Origin: Flaccisagitta enflata
Lineage: Eukaryota > Chaetognatha > Sagittoidea > Aphragmophora
Direction of reading: 5' to 3'
Length of the DNA stretch: 64,000 bases
Assembly (NCBI GenBank): GCA_965153355.1
Contig: OZ231126.1
Span: 31,310,001 to 31,374,000 of the forward strand
The position numbers and the translations under genes were made by a program. The notes below the pieces were generated by a model, which saw nothing but the letters and a program-made list of their open reading frames with translations, searched no databases and had not been told where the DNA came from. Shown piece after piece: positions 24,612-34,985 of this stretch; position 1 is the first letter of the stretch; every line of letters begins with the position of its first letter.

Positions 24612-24735
24612 TTTAGTCCAAAAGACCTGATTTTTAGCTTGATTTGGGGTCCTGGAGGTCTGATTTGCAGTGTAAAAGGCCTGATTTGGGAATTGAGGGG
24701 CCTGATCTGGGGTCTGAGAGGCCTGACTAACAGAA
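24612..24735. repeat. Family D minisatellite fragment
   Basis: Six or so diverged units of GAGGCCTGATTTGGGGTC type without element ends. Confidence 0.6.
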
Positions 24736-24753
24736 TTCTGCTTATAAAGGATA

Positions 24754-25341
24754 CTATCTAGAGCAAAAGTATGGCAACACCATAAGACTTTATTTATGTA
24801 TTTAATAAATAATGCATGATATGATTGTGAAATATGTTCAATACATGGCGTTCCCTCCCTGGGCATCAATGACCACCTTCATAGGCCTCAGCATGCATTT
24901 GTAAAGAGATTTTAGGTAAGTTGGAAGGACTTTAAGAGTGATTCTTTTAATCCTTGCCATGCAACCAAAGTCACATATTCCTTGCTTAGTATAGCTGCTT
25001 TGTTTGAGACCAAAGCAGGGTTTAAGATTTGAGCTGTCCCCAGCCTACCACAAAAAAGTTTGTCACTGTGTTTTGTGTGCCATTGCTTCTTTGTATAAGC
25101 GCAATGTGTCAAAGTGCCATCATTCAATAACTAACTACAATTTCATTGCTATTTTTGATAAGGAGTAGCAATCTTGTTTTATCTGTCATTTCTCAACGCT
25201 TTGATTTAGATGAATGCAACTTGCATCATTGGATCAGAAATTTGATCTAATTTCAGAATCTCTCTGATTTTCATATGAATTTCTTATTCTAAGGGGAGAT
25301 ATTGCTCAAAACATCTGTTGCCATACTTTTGCTCTAGATAG
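24754..25341 (-). mobile_element. 588-bp Tc1-like element, internally deleted
   Basis: Terminal inverted repeats CTATCTAGAGCAAAAGTATG and its complement are flanked by TA duplications (24752-24753, 25342-25343). Inside is the 3' part of a decayed transposase on the minus strand. A full Tc1-type element is about 1.6 kb, so this is a deletion derivative. Confidence 0.85.
24838..25127 (-). pseudogene. Tc1-like transposase, C-terminal remnant
   Basis: Several shifted frames together match the end of Tc1/mariner transposases. One frame has NDGTLTHCAYTKKQW, at the place of the second catalytic Asp region (family pattern DNA-x-H-x-A). Another has SSNLKP, a decayed form of the family's SPDLNPIE motif. 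A third ends LRPMKVVIDAQGGNAMY and a stop, matching the family ending (SMPRR...GG..KY). At least two frameshifts separate them, so the gene is dead. Confidence 0.7.
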
Positions 25342-25454
25342 TACAAATTCACAGCTCCAACAGAATTCCATCTAAAACAGATAAAATTTGTTAGTCCCTT
25401 GAAATCCGTTACAGCGGGGTTTAATTGTATACAGAAAACCAGAAAAAATGTTTG

Positions 25455-25536
25455 GAACCATAGGTCATTGGCCCCTTTAGGGCTGCTACCATTACCATTT
25501 GTTTAACCTCTCACTGAAAAGGAACCAATTTTAATA
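25455..25536. mobile_element. Family D terminal fragment
   Basis: CATAGGTCATTGGCCCCTTT and GGGCTGCTACC match one D inverted repeat; the rest is missing. It lies next to D copy 5. Confidence 0.5.
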
Positions 25537-25538
25537 TT

Positions 25539-26115
25539 GTCATCCAAGGATCGCACATGGTCAGCAGTACCCCATGCCCTGCTTAGTGATTTGCTGAAAA
25601 AGTGAAGTGAGAGCAGGGTAGCAGTCCCATAAGGCCAATGTCCTGTAGGGCACAGGGGTGAATTTCCATAGTTCTAGAATAGCACGTTTAACAGCTGATT
25701 TGATTGATTGGGGCGCAGTAATGGGTCATGTAGGGGCTCATTTAGGGGGTCTACAGGCTCAAATGAGATCAGAGATGAGGGCAGATAAGAAACCTGAGAG
25801 GGTTACTTTGAGGACTGGATTGAGATTGGTCAGATTTTAAGTTTGAGAAGACTGATTTTTGGCTTGAGAGAGCTAATTTTGGACCTGAGAGGGCTGATTT
25901 TGGGCCTGAGAGAGCTGAGTTTTAAGCCTGAGAGGACTGATTTTATGCCTGAAAGGGCTATTTTAGGGTCTAATGGGTTAATTTGGAGATTGAGAAGGGT
26001 CTTGGGGGGACGTATGTTCAGACAGGACGGACATCTGGAAATTCACCCCTGTGCCCTACTGGGCATTGGCCCTTTGGGGCCGCTGCCTTAAAAGTTTGGG
26101 GCCGCTGCCAAAAAA
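25539..26115 (-). mobile_element. Family D element, copy 5
   Basis: Left: mini-hairpin ATCC-AA-GGAT, then GGTCAGCAGTACCCCATGCC and the stem GCCCTGC...GCAGGG. Inverted repeats CCTGTAGGGCACAGGGGTGA and its counterpart near 26035-26065 flank a core of about 20-bp GAGAGGGCTGATTTTGGGCC units. The right end GGGGCCGCTGCC occurs twice in tandem (26079 and 26101), a small terminal duplication. Confidence 0.8.
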
Positions 26116-26157
26116 GCTGTTCACTTAGTCTGCCGCATAATGCAGAAATGGAATAGA

Positions 26158-26650
26158 ACTAGTCATCCAAGGATCGCACATGGTCAGCAGTACTTGATGC
26201 CCTGCTTGGATTGGTCCAGAAAAAAGTGGAGCGAGAGCAGGGCAGCGGCCACAAAGGGCCAATGTCCTGTAGAAAAACAGGGGGGAATTTCCAAACATCC
26301 TGAGGGGGCATATTTCAGGCCTGATTCAGGCCACTGAAGGCATATTGGAGAGCTGGAGGGCAGAATTAAGGCTTGAAGAGCTGATTTGAGGTTTGGAGGG
26401 CAGATTTGAGCCACGGAGGGCTGATTTGATGCTTGAAGAGCAGATTCTAAGTCTGGAGGTCAGATTTGAGGCTGGGAGAGGGGCTGATTTGAAGCCAGGA
26501 AGGCCGACTTGAGGCCTGGAGGGCTAAATTGAGGGTCGGGAGGGCAAATATGAGGCCTTTATGGCCAACGGGGGGGGGACGGACGGAAAGACAGATGTCT
26601 GGAAATTCCCCCCTGTGTTCTACAGGCCCTTTGCAGCCGCTGCCCAAAAA
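26158..26650 (-). mobile_element. Family D element, copy 6
   Basis: Left end ACTAGTC then ATCC-AA-GGAT and GGTCAGCAGTAC; inverted repeats around CAGGGGGGAATTTCC and GGAAATTCCCCCCTG; core of GAGGGCTGATTTGAGGCCTG units; right end GCCGCTGCCCAAAAA. A short GACGG tract sits before the right inverted repeat. Confidence 0.85.
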
Positions 26651-26728
26651 GCATGCTGCAATGACGTTAAAGAGGATGAAACTCGAGGATGATTCCACAT
26701 ATTTTCTAGGGTTTTCTGTACATACCCC

Positions 26729-26830
26729 CCAGCCTCAAACTGGTCCTCCATGACCTTCTTACCTCAAATCAGACCTCTCAGACCCCAAATTTAGCCTCTA
26801 AGAAAACAGATCTGCAGACCTTTTTTTAAA
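26729..26830. repeat. Family D minisatellite fragment
   Basis: A few CCTCTCAGACCCCAAATTTAG-like units without element ends. Confidence 0.5.
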
Positions 26831-27206
26831 GCGAGCCCGTCAGTCCGAGGCTCTCTATTTTGCTGTTGCGCTCTCACTTTTTGATGGCTCTGAGCCCGGC
26901 TGGCTCTCTCTGATTTGGGGTGACATGTTCGACTCAAGTGTATTTGATTTTTGTAGGATTTCCAAAGAGCACACCAACTATTTAAGAGACTTACTCAGAA
27001 GTAAGAAGTTAGTTTGTACAAATTTTTTGGAATTTTATATTTCATCTGTTGTTTTCCTCTCTCTCTTTTGCGGAAAAGTAAGAAAGCAAATGAATTCCCT
27101 CCTCTGTCTCTATCATGAGCTAAGTGTCTTTCAGAAGCATGCCACGCTTCTCCATTGAGTCGATTAGTCCATTCTTTGAATAGTCAGTCCATTTATAACT
27201 CTTTCC
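26831..27206. other. No gene recognised
   Basis: A frame at 26925-27158 has ordinary composition but resembles nothing I know and lacks supporting splice sites. Confidence 0.25.
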
Positions 27207-27322
27207 TTTTTTGGCGTAATGGGGAATTATAAACATCACTGCCTCTGCCCAAATACTTGACTGCCCTTTACTCTGCCCCCATCCACCCTCTCGGAACCAG
27301 GGTAACTGTGTATCCGGCCTTG
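27207..27322 (-). mobile_element. Family A fragment
   Basis: On minus: CAAGGCCGGATACACAGTTA, a GGGTGGATGGGGGCAGAG spacer and GGGCAGAGGCAGTGATG. Core and hairpin are missing. Confidence 0.65.
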
Positions 27323-27595
27323 TTTTTTTTTCAAATGTAATGTAAATGCGTCTGATGTTGACTTTAAAAGAAAGTTTATATTCAATCAATAATGATTTTT
27401 TCTTTAATACCCTTGTATTTCTGTTAACAGAGATACAAAAAAGCCACTGTTACAGACCAATGCTATGATGTAGGCTCAAACGCTAAAAAATTTGATAAAA
27501 ATGGTAATTTTTTATCGGGCTCGCTGGTTTTCTGTCGGGCTCTGTAAAATCAGGCAGGGACAGCCCGACTGGCTCTGTCAAAAAATTCACTAAAA

Positions 27596-27706
27596 AAAGG
27601 CCTGCAGATCTGGACCTTCAGATCCCAAATCAGGCCTTTCACACTGCAAATCAGACCTCCAAGACCCAAAATCAAGCCTCTTAGACCCAGAAGCCGGTCT
27701 TTTGGA
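27596..27706. repeat. Family D minisatellite fragment
   Basis: Units of CAGATCCCAAATCAGGCCTT type, no ends. Confidence 0.5.
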
Positions 27707-27715
27707 GTAAAAAAA

Positions 27716-27785
27716 GTGACGCGGGGTCATAATCCTGTTGCAGATGGGTGGGCAGGGGCATCCACACCCCCCATCCACACTAGGG
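27716..27785 (+). mobile_element. Family B fragment (head)
   Basis: GTGACGCGGGGTCATAATCC, the arm GTTGCAGATGGGTGGGCAGG and GGGCATCC, then loss of similarity before the core. Confidence 0.65.
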
Positions 27786-28109
27786 TGGTCCGGAATTGGG
27801 TCAAGTTTCATATTTTGATATACTTGAGCCCTTTGCACAAATGTCCAATAAAAGAAGGATTTAAGTTGGGGTGTGAAATCAAATAAGAAACCTTGTCAGC
27901 AAAACCATAAGCTTGCTAGGGGGATTTTTTTATGGCTATAGGAAGCCTATAGTTTTGCCACCATGGTTTTATCTTCAAATTCAGACCTCTACTTGTGGGA
28001 AAACCTTCTATTTTGGTACATTTATGCAAAAAACTAGCCCTTTTTTTGATTTTTTGCGCTTATGGGTAATTATCGCATTACTGCTGCCGCCCACCTGCAG
28101 AACGCAGCT

Positions 28110-28622
28110 TAGCATTTTTCTGAAAATAACATAAACATTGAAAGACAGTTGCTCCTAAACAAATTGAGCATATGTCCTCAATTTGAGCTAATTTTAAAGA
28201 GCACTGCACTATGTTCTTTAAAATGAGCACATGTTGAGGTCTTAAGCTCTGTTTGTTTAAGAGATACAAGCGCTTTAAGTTGCAAGGGTCTTTGCCATTT
28301 TTCTGAAAATAACAAATTGAGTGAATGACCTTAACTTGGGCTTATTTTGAGATTAAAAGGGATCTGTCTGTTCTTTATAATGAGCCCAAGATGAGTTCAT
28401 TTGCTCATTTTGTTGAGAAGATACAAACTCTCAAAGTAGTATGGGTCTTTGCCATTTTTCTGAAAATAACATCAACTTTGGAAGACTCTTGCTCCTAGAT
28501 GAATTGAGCAAATGATCTCAACTTGGGCTCATTTTAAAGAGTTTTGTCTGTTCGTTAAAATGAGCCCAAGTTGAGGTCATTTGCTCAATTCGTTCAGGAG
28601 ATATAAGCTTAAGAAGTTACCT
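28110..28622. repeat. Tandem array of palindromic units, copy 2
   Basis: Three hairpin units of 160-180 bases, marked by TTTCTGAAAATAACA at about 28117, 28298 and 28457. Arms such as CTCAACTTGGGCTCATTTTA pair with TAAAATGAGCCCAAGTTGAG. The third unit is the least diverged. This is the inverted counterpart of 23470-23995. Confidence 0.85.
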
Positions 28623-28826
28623 TATCTTATGGAAATTGCTTCATGTGGCTTGTACTTACAACCCATAACAAATGGGGCGTTGCAGGGAAAGTTTGTTAGG
28701 GAATTTTTTTGCTCCTATTTTATCGGAAGTCTCCATGCTATAACTGAACACGGGGAAGCGGTTTTGAAAGGTGTCTTTGCCGCAAATCTTTTACCAGATG
28801 GAATTCACAGGGTGGTTCTTTTGTGA
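28617..28826 (+). CDS. Unrecognised coding segment A, copy 2
   Basis: The frame reads KLPYLMEIASCGLYLQPITN, continues with an EFF-Cys-SYFIG stretch and TEHGEAVLKGVFAANLLPDG. It is conserved with copy 1 on the other strand. After NLLPDG comes GTGGTTCTTTT then GTGAGTGC, a possible splice donor, and 0.45 kb further segment B begins after a strong acceptor. So segments A and B may be consecutive exons, split here by a GT/CT microsatellite. I recognise no domain. Alternative: a remnant of a large transposon. Confidence 0.45.
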   Translation, partial: LPYLMEIASCGLYLQPITNGALQGKFVREFFCSYFIGSLHAITEHGEAVLKGVFAANLLPDGIHRVVLL

Positions 28827-28916
28827 GTGCATCTCATGCTGTTTGGTTGACTGCCTGTCTGTTTTCATTATTCAATCTACAGGTGTCTATTCTTTCTCTC
28901 AGTCTTCCTCTGTCTT

Positions 28917-29215
<299 letters not shown>

Positions 29216-29280
29216 TATCCTTTGGTAGCGACGGTAAAAAAAAACATTGTCCATTTTGGTCTCATTTCCTTTCCTAACAG

Positions 29281-29548
29281 CCTGCAAGTGGTTTTGCACA
29301 ATGACCATAAAAAGTGGCGTCATCGCAAAATTGACAAATATCAAGGATGCTTGTAAACCGTAGAGGCATAGGAAGTCTATACGAGCAATTATCCCAATGG
29401 TAGGAAGAACTGCGGGCGACCCACATACGCTCACGAAAGATTGGGGCGATGGTTTGATGTGGTGGCGGGATTGGGGCGATATCAACGCAATGAGGAACAA
29501 ATGCGTGGACGTTTTGGAGGAAGAACCAATCTGCACGGTTATTTTGTA
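29281..29548 (+). pseudogene. Unrecognised coding segment B, copy 1
   Basis: After the acceptor-like TTTCCTTTCCTAACAG, the frame reads ACKWFCTMTIKSGVIAKLTN and later DPHTLTKDWGDG, MWWRDWGDINAMRNK and a stop. Compared with copy 2 (37395 onward) most differences fall at third codon positions, showing past selection on this frame. Here one TAG interrupts the frame near 29361 and six bases are missing nearby, so this copy looks dead. The undisturbed ATCAACGCAATGAGG junction is the empty site for the MITE found in copy 2. No family is recognised; the Trp-rich, acidic stretch is distinctive. Confidence 0.5.
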
Positions 29549-29567
29549 GGCGTTTTTGTTGAATTAT

Positions 29568-29575
29568 ACACACAC

Positions 29576-29650
<75 letters not shown>
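29568..29650. repeat. AC dinucleotide array, left part
   Basis: The array stops at 29650 where an element starts, and continues for about 12 bases at 31087, after that element. Confidence 0.95.
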
Positions 29651-29653
<3 letters not shown>

Positions 29654-31086
29654 TACTCGAACTAGCAGTGGATTTGTTCTACTGCTAGCAGATAGCATTT
29701 TTGAAAATTTTCTGCTAGCAGAAAGTAGCAGTTATAAATATAGAAGTTTATAACCATGTCGGAAAACACCAACAGAGTAAACATGTGTAAAAGAGTAAAA
29801 TTCAACTATTTTTTTATTATACTTTGAACATTATATTGATTGAAGGATATATTTCATTTTATTGACAAAAAATCATCTGTGAATTCATCTAAAAATAGCT
29901 GAAATATAACACCAAAAGAGTCGCTCTTACTTTTATCATTCTTCATATAGCTAGATCTCGCTATTGGTGCAATTCAAGACTGATGTTAGTCATGAAAGAA
30001 ACTCATGATTGTAAAGACTAATAATGAATCAAGCATATATTTATTATTCAAAATAAAATGAAATAAATGTTTGTTTACTGATGATAAGTATTGAGTAGAT
30101 TTAGGCTAGAAATTGCTCCGCAATAAAGACAACGTATTTGATATGATCAATGTAAGTTTAACTGGCTATAGATATTCAGATTTTGATTCAAGCAATTCAA
30201 AGATAACTGAAAATTGGAAAATAATGAAATTATTTTTTATTCACACCCAAATTGCCACAACATCTGAGTAGCAATAGTTTTGGACTCTCTATGTATCAAA
30301 GTATAAAATGATAGGTAAGTTGATAGTTGTTTAGTAAGTCTATTTTGTTGATCCTAATGTTTAAAGATTAAATTCATTTATAGGGAAAGAGAGATAAATT
30401 TTTTTTTCCATATGAAATGAACAAATTACTAATTCATCAAATGATGTGACAATGATCTACTTATTCTCTTATGACGATTTAATGATGCTGCCCTGTACAA
30501 AATATTCTTTATGACGATACTCCCTCTATTTCACTCTCGATTGCGCTAAATGGTTAATCTTAATGCAAAAATGAGTTTAGGCTTTATTGTATTTACTTTC
30601 TTTAAAACAAGGCCAACACCTTACAGTCGTGTGCAGTTGTTCAGACTAAAATACCAAAAGACTAAAAGACTGGAAGACTAAAAGACTAATAGACTAAAAG
30701 ACTAAAAGACCAAAAGACTAAAAGACTAAATGTAATTTGTCTTGAAATAACTTGAAATAACTTAAGATACCGTAAAACGACAAAAAAAGCTAACAAAAGC
30801 AAAGTGTGACGGACCGACCGACAGACAGATGGACAGAGCTGGTTGTAGAGTCGCGTGCACGCGATTAACAATTCCCGAATGTAAGATTTTGGGTCTAGTT
30901 TTCTTTTAAAAAAGAAAATTTTTTGATGAAATTACTCTAATTTTTGCATAGAAATCATTAAAAAAAGACTTGAAATTTCTTTTGACTTTTGAAATTTCTG
31001 CTACTTTCTGCTAGCAGCAAAAAAATCTCTGCTAGCAGAGCAGTTGGGATTTCTGCTAGCAGCTCTGCTAGCTAGTTCGAGTACTA
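29651..31086. mobile_element. 1.44-kb TIR element inserted in an AC array
   Basis: Ends TAGTACTCGAACTAGC and GCTAGTTCGAGTACTA are inverted. Next to both ends the palindromic word CTGCTAGCAG repeats several times (29680-29735, 30990-31075). AC repeats on both sides show that it interrupted a microsatellite. The interior is AT-rich, without a transposase I can recognise, and carries a family A copy at 30608-30867. Confidence 0.85.
30608..30867 (+). mobile_element. Family A element nested in the 29651-31086 element
   Basis: Head CAAGGCCAACACC, arm GTCGTGTGCAG, then an AAAGACTAAAAGACT decamer-like array in place of the usual spacer, GTGTGACGGACC, a short GACC/GACA core, GTTGTAGAG and GTCGCGTGCACGCGAT then TAAC. 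Confidence 0.8.
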
Positions 31087-31239
31087 CACACACACACCTT
31101 ATCTTAAACACAGGATTTTTATTTCTCCGTTATCCTCCTCAACTCAGAGAGGTTGGGAGTGGGTGTCGCCCTCACTTGCCTTCTTTTAACCAGATAGCCC
31201 TCGACCTCACTGAGACTCTTTTGCGGAGTGTTGCCACAC

Positions 31240-32329
31240 GGTCTAATATCCGCTAGCCCAAAACCCTTTGAAAAAAAAAAAATCAACCCATTTCCAAATT
31301 TTTGCATACTAGTCCTAAAAAAGGTGTAGATTAAGAATATCAACTTTATTTTACCCGATTGCGAGCCGAAAAAATTAGAAACACTTTTTTTGGCCAAAAA
31401 TGGTGGTTTTTTGAGATAAACAGCATGAAGATACATCTCTGAAGAGGTAACATGCCCTGGTATTGATAAATAATCATCTACTGAATATTTGTGAGAAATT
31501 TCACGAAATTTTGTCAACGTTAAGATGCCTAAAATGCATTATTAAACTCCAAAAATAAAAAAAATCAGCCTTGATGAAAAGATAATGTCTAAAAGAGCTC
31601 ATGGGATGTTAGAAATCATAAAAATATACTTCCCCACAAATTTTCAGGCATACCTGATGAATATTGGATAAATTATAACCAAAAAAACAAATTACGACAA
31701 TCTGCAAATGAGCTTTTGGGCGAAAATTGCTTAAATAAAGAAAAAGAAAGCTTGCTAGGTTTTAAGAAGGTTAACAGAGCTATAACCATCATATTTTGGC
31801 AAGAAACAGCGATTTTGTGGGTTTTTAGCAATTTTCGCCCAAAAGCTCATTTGCATATTTTCGTAATTTGATTTTTTGGTTATAATTCGTCCAATATTCA
31901 TCAGGTATGCCTGAAAATTTGTGGGGAAGTATATTTTCATGATTTCTAACATCCCATGAGCTCTTTTAGACATTATCTTTTCATCAAGGCTGTTTTTTTT
32001 TATTTTTGGAGTTTAAAAATTTTAGGCATCTTAACGTTGACAAAATTTTGTCAAATTTCTCACAAATATTCAGTAGATGATTATTTATCAATACCAGGGC
32101 ATGCTACCTCTTCAGAGATGTATCTTCATGCTGTTTTTTTAAAAAAACCACCATTTTTGGCCAAAAAAAGTGTTTCTAATTTTTTCGGCTCGCAATCGGG
32201 TAAGATAAAGTTGATATTCTTAATCTACACCTTTTTAGGACTAGTATGCAAAAATTTGGAGACGGTTTTTTTTTTTTTTTTTTTTCAGAACTCTTAAAAT
32301 TGAGCTTTTGGGCTAGCGGATATTAGACC
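31240..32329. mobile_element. 1.09-kb foldback palindrome
   Basis: GGTCTAATATCCGCTAGCCC at the left is mirrored by GGGCTAGCGGATATTAGACC at the right, and the arms stay complementary for about 490 bases to a loop near 31730-31800. Frames occurring in both arms (for example the FCQISHKYSVDDYLSIPG type) are mirror copies, not independent genes. I see no clear target duplication. Confidence 0.9.
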
Positions 32330-32422
32330 AATGGGAGCTCAGCAGTCAGGAAATGTAAGACTATATAGAGTATCACTTTCAAAAGAAAGAAAAATCCATT
32401 CATGGAACGCGGTTACAATGAA

Positions 32423-32556
32423 CAAGGCCGGATACACGGCAATCCAGTTGCGGACGGTTGGGCAGGAGCAGGCATGCGAAAAACCGCTCGCAATTTTAGA
32501 AATATTTCGTACCGACCAACCGACATGGCAAGGTGTAGAGTCGCGTGTTCGCGACT
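32423..32556 (+). mobile_element. Family A element, short form
   Basis: Head CAAGGCCGGATACACGGCAA, arm GTTGCGGACGGTTGGGCAGG, nearly no core (CCGACCAACCGAC), GTGTAGAG and hairpin GTCGCGTGTTCGCGAC then TAAC. The 5' arm resembles family B while the hairpin is family A, so it is a mixed copy. Confidence 0.8.
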
Positions 32557-33599
32557 AACAATTTAAGGAAAAATTCTAACTCGTAACCTGACCCTCATCC
32601 CAATCGTCAGTAGGTTATAGTAGCGATGCCAGCGATCCACCGAAGAGCGTACGACTTTTTCGTCTTTACATCTTGAATATGACAACAAGATATTTCTATG
32701 ATCCTATTATGCATCTAGGTTGGGAAAATTACCCGGAATATTGACCCCTTTCCATAGTTTTAGCCTAATATTGCAATAATTGATATTTTATTAGTCTCAA
32801 ATTAAAGCGCGTTTTGCCACCGCAGCTTAACAAAACGGCGTCATTTTTGTCACCACTTCTAGCGTGGCATACATAACGTTTTTGGTCATATCTCTTGAAT
32901 GATAGGATGAATTTACAAAATTCTTTTTGTTTTCGTTTATTAACATAAAGCTCGACGTCTGAGATGGTCAAAAGAGATTTTTGTCACTGAGAAAAAAGTC
33001 TGTGGGCCTCCCCAGTTATGCATCTGTCCAAATCGTATCTCATTTCCCAAATTCTAATCAAAACATTGCCCCAGCATTTTTATCCATACCGTCGTCCGAC
33101 AGGCTTTTTATGATACTTTCACTGAAATGATAAAATGGTACTTGACCGGTTTTATGTTTTTCTTTTCCTGTGTAAACAAACAAGCGTTTCGCTTCATCTA
33201 ATTTGTGAAGGCCTTTTCATTCACTTTTGGTCCTTTAGACTGTCTTTCTTTGTGTTTCTTACGTTTGCTAGCTAGTCGATGATAAGTATCTAATTAACAA
33301 CTTTATGCAAATGAGGTTTTTGCTCGTGGCCACAGCGAACATGAAACAGACGACTTTTTATTGCAAATACACTTGCTTTTGACCTTTAGTGCGACATCAA
33401 GCAAAAATCTCAATAAACCAGACGAATATGAAGGCAAATGATAATTCAATTCGATGGTGTTCAAATGTAGATGAACCACTTTTTTTCAACCCGTCTGTCT
33501 TTTTTTTTCATTCATTCATTTGTTTGTTCATCTGTTCATTCTTACGATCTCTCTCTCTCTCTGAAAGTTGAAACTATATTGCCCTTACAAAAGGACCAC
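32557..33599. other. No gene recognised
   Basis: Low-copy sequence. 33505-33570 has short CATT and CT microsatellites. Confidence 0.3.
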
Positions 33600-33857
33600 C
33601 GTATTTCCTCTAGTTAGCGCCCCTCCTCTAATTAGCGCCCCCCCCTTTTGGGAAAAAAATCATATTTCCAATTTACTTCTACTACTGGATTTGTAGATCT
33701 TTTAGCTAAACGTTTATTTTGTATCTGTTTTATCCAATATTTACTGTTTTATTCTCTATTTCAATATTTCATTCTGAAGGGGGCGTTAAAGAGTAGAAGG
33801 GGCAATATCATTTCAGAATTTTGTAAGCGCCCCGGGCGCTAATTAGAGGAAATACGG
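33600..33857. mobile_element. 258-bp MITE with CCGTATTTCCTCTA ends
   Basis: CCGTATTTCCTCTAGTTAGC and GCTAATTAGAGGAAATACGG are inverted; TA follows the right end. GCGCCCC words lie inside both ends. A fragment of the same end (TTAATTAGCGCCC) appears at 11549-11561. Confidence 0.85.
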
Positions 33858-33879
33858 TATTTGAAAGGAAAACATTTTT

Positions 33880-34030
33880 AGTCGCGGACTCGCGACTCTT
33901 CACCCTGCTGTGTTGGTCGGTCGGTCCATTGGTCCTTCCATAACATTTCTGAATTGCAGGCGGTTTTTGCATTACTAGTTACTGTCCCTGCGCAACCGTC
34001 CGCGACTGTCCTGCCATGTATCCAGCCTTG
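33880..34030 (-). mobile_element. Family A short element
   Basis: On minus: CAAGGCTGGATACATGGCAG, arm GTCGCGGACGGTTGCGCAGG, CAGTAACTAG and a GACC core, then hairpin GTCGCGAGTCCGCGAC and TAAAAA. The arm GTCGCGGAC pairs exactly with GTCCGCGAC in the hairpin. Confidence 0.85.
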
Positions 34031-34594
34031 CTTCCCAATGAAACAGTCAATGTTATTGGAAAGAGCATGAAAATAAGAAAAAAAATTTTTAAGATAGTAT
34101 CACTGAAATAATTTAAGTCTGCACCGCGCAACGGAGAAAATACCAATAGATAGTGTGAAATCATTTGGTTGCGAGAAAAGAAAACAAAAAATACGGCTGA
34201 AGAACGGGGGTGAAAAAAATGACCATAGCGACCATTTTGGTTTTACAAAACCGATTCGTGACAATCTGTGACGAGGAGAAAAAAAATTCTGAAAAGTGAT
34301 TCAAAAAGCTTTCGTAGGGGGACGTCCAGTGCACGATGCAAGAAATCGGGTCAACATTAGGGGAAGGTGTAAGAAGTAAAAGAAGGAAAGATTGAATTAA
34401 ATTCGATACTTCTCGACATCAAAAACCCTAAAAATCACACCATCTGAAAGAGCGCAAAAAGATCTCCTAGACCGTTATTTTGTTTTGAATCATTTCATGG
34501 TTTTGACCAATATTTCTGGCCTTTTCATACACTCAAAAAACCTCATTTTTTCGGGGCGAATATCAAACGCGGTTCCAATTACTTATAAAACCTA

Positions 34595-34898
34595 CCATTG
34601 GAGAAAATGTGATCATTTTCCTCATACATGAAGAATCCAAAATTTTGGGGTGATCGGATAAAGTTTACTCATAACCGCCACCCCACCCCCACCCCCCTCG
34701 GATAAAGTTTACTCATAACCGCCACCCCACCCCCACCCCACCCACCATGAAGTTTAGGAAGCATTGGAGGAGAAAATCTTTCCTGAACATTTCCTATGGA
34801 AAATAAGGGGGGTGGCGGTCATGAGTAAACTTTATCCGATTACCCCTAAACTTTGGAATTCTCATTCATGATGGAAATGGTCTCATTTTCTCCAATGG
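34595..34898. mobile_element. 304-bp foldback with duplicated inner segment
   Basis: CCATTGGAGAAAATG and CATTTTCTCCAATGG mark the arms. The left arm contains GGATAAAGTTTACTCATAAC twice (34655 and 34700) joined by CCACCCC runs, the right arm once. So one arm has gained a tandem duplication since the palindrome formed. Confidence 0.75.
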
Positions 34899-34985
34899 CA
34901 ACATATATTTCAAAAATGACCCCACTTTAAGCAACTCTAATGAGCAAGCAGGGTAAAATGCGAGTGATTTGAAAGCTAGCATCAT

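Noticed and set aside
31240-32329. Two separate genes encoding similar peptides in opposite orientation.
   Set aside because: The frames are mirror images within one palindrome and include stops; they follow from the inverted repeat.
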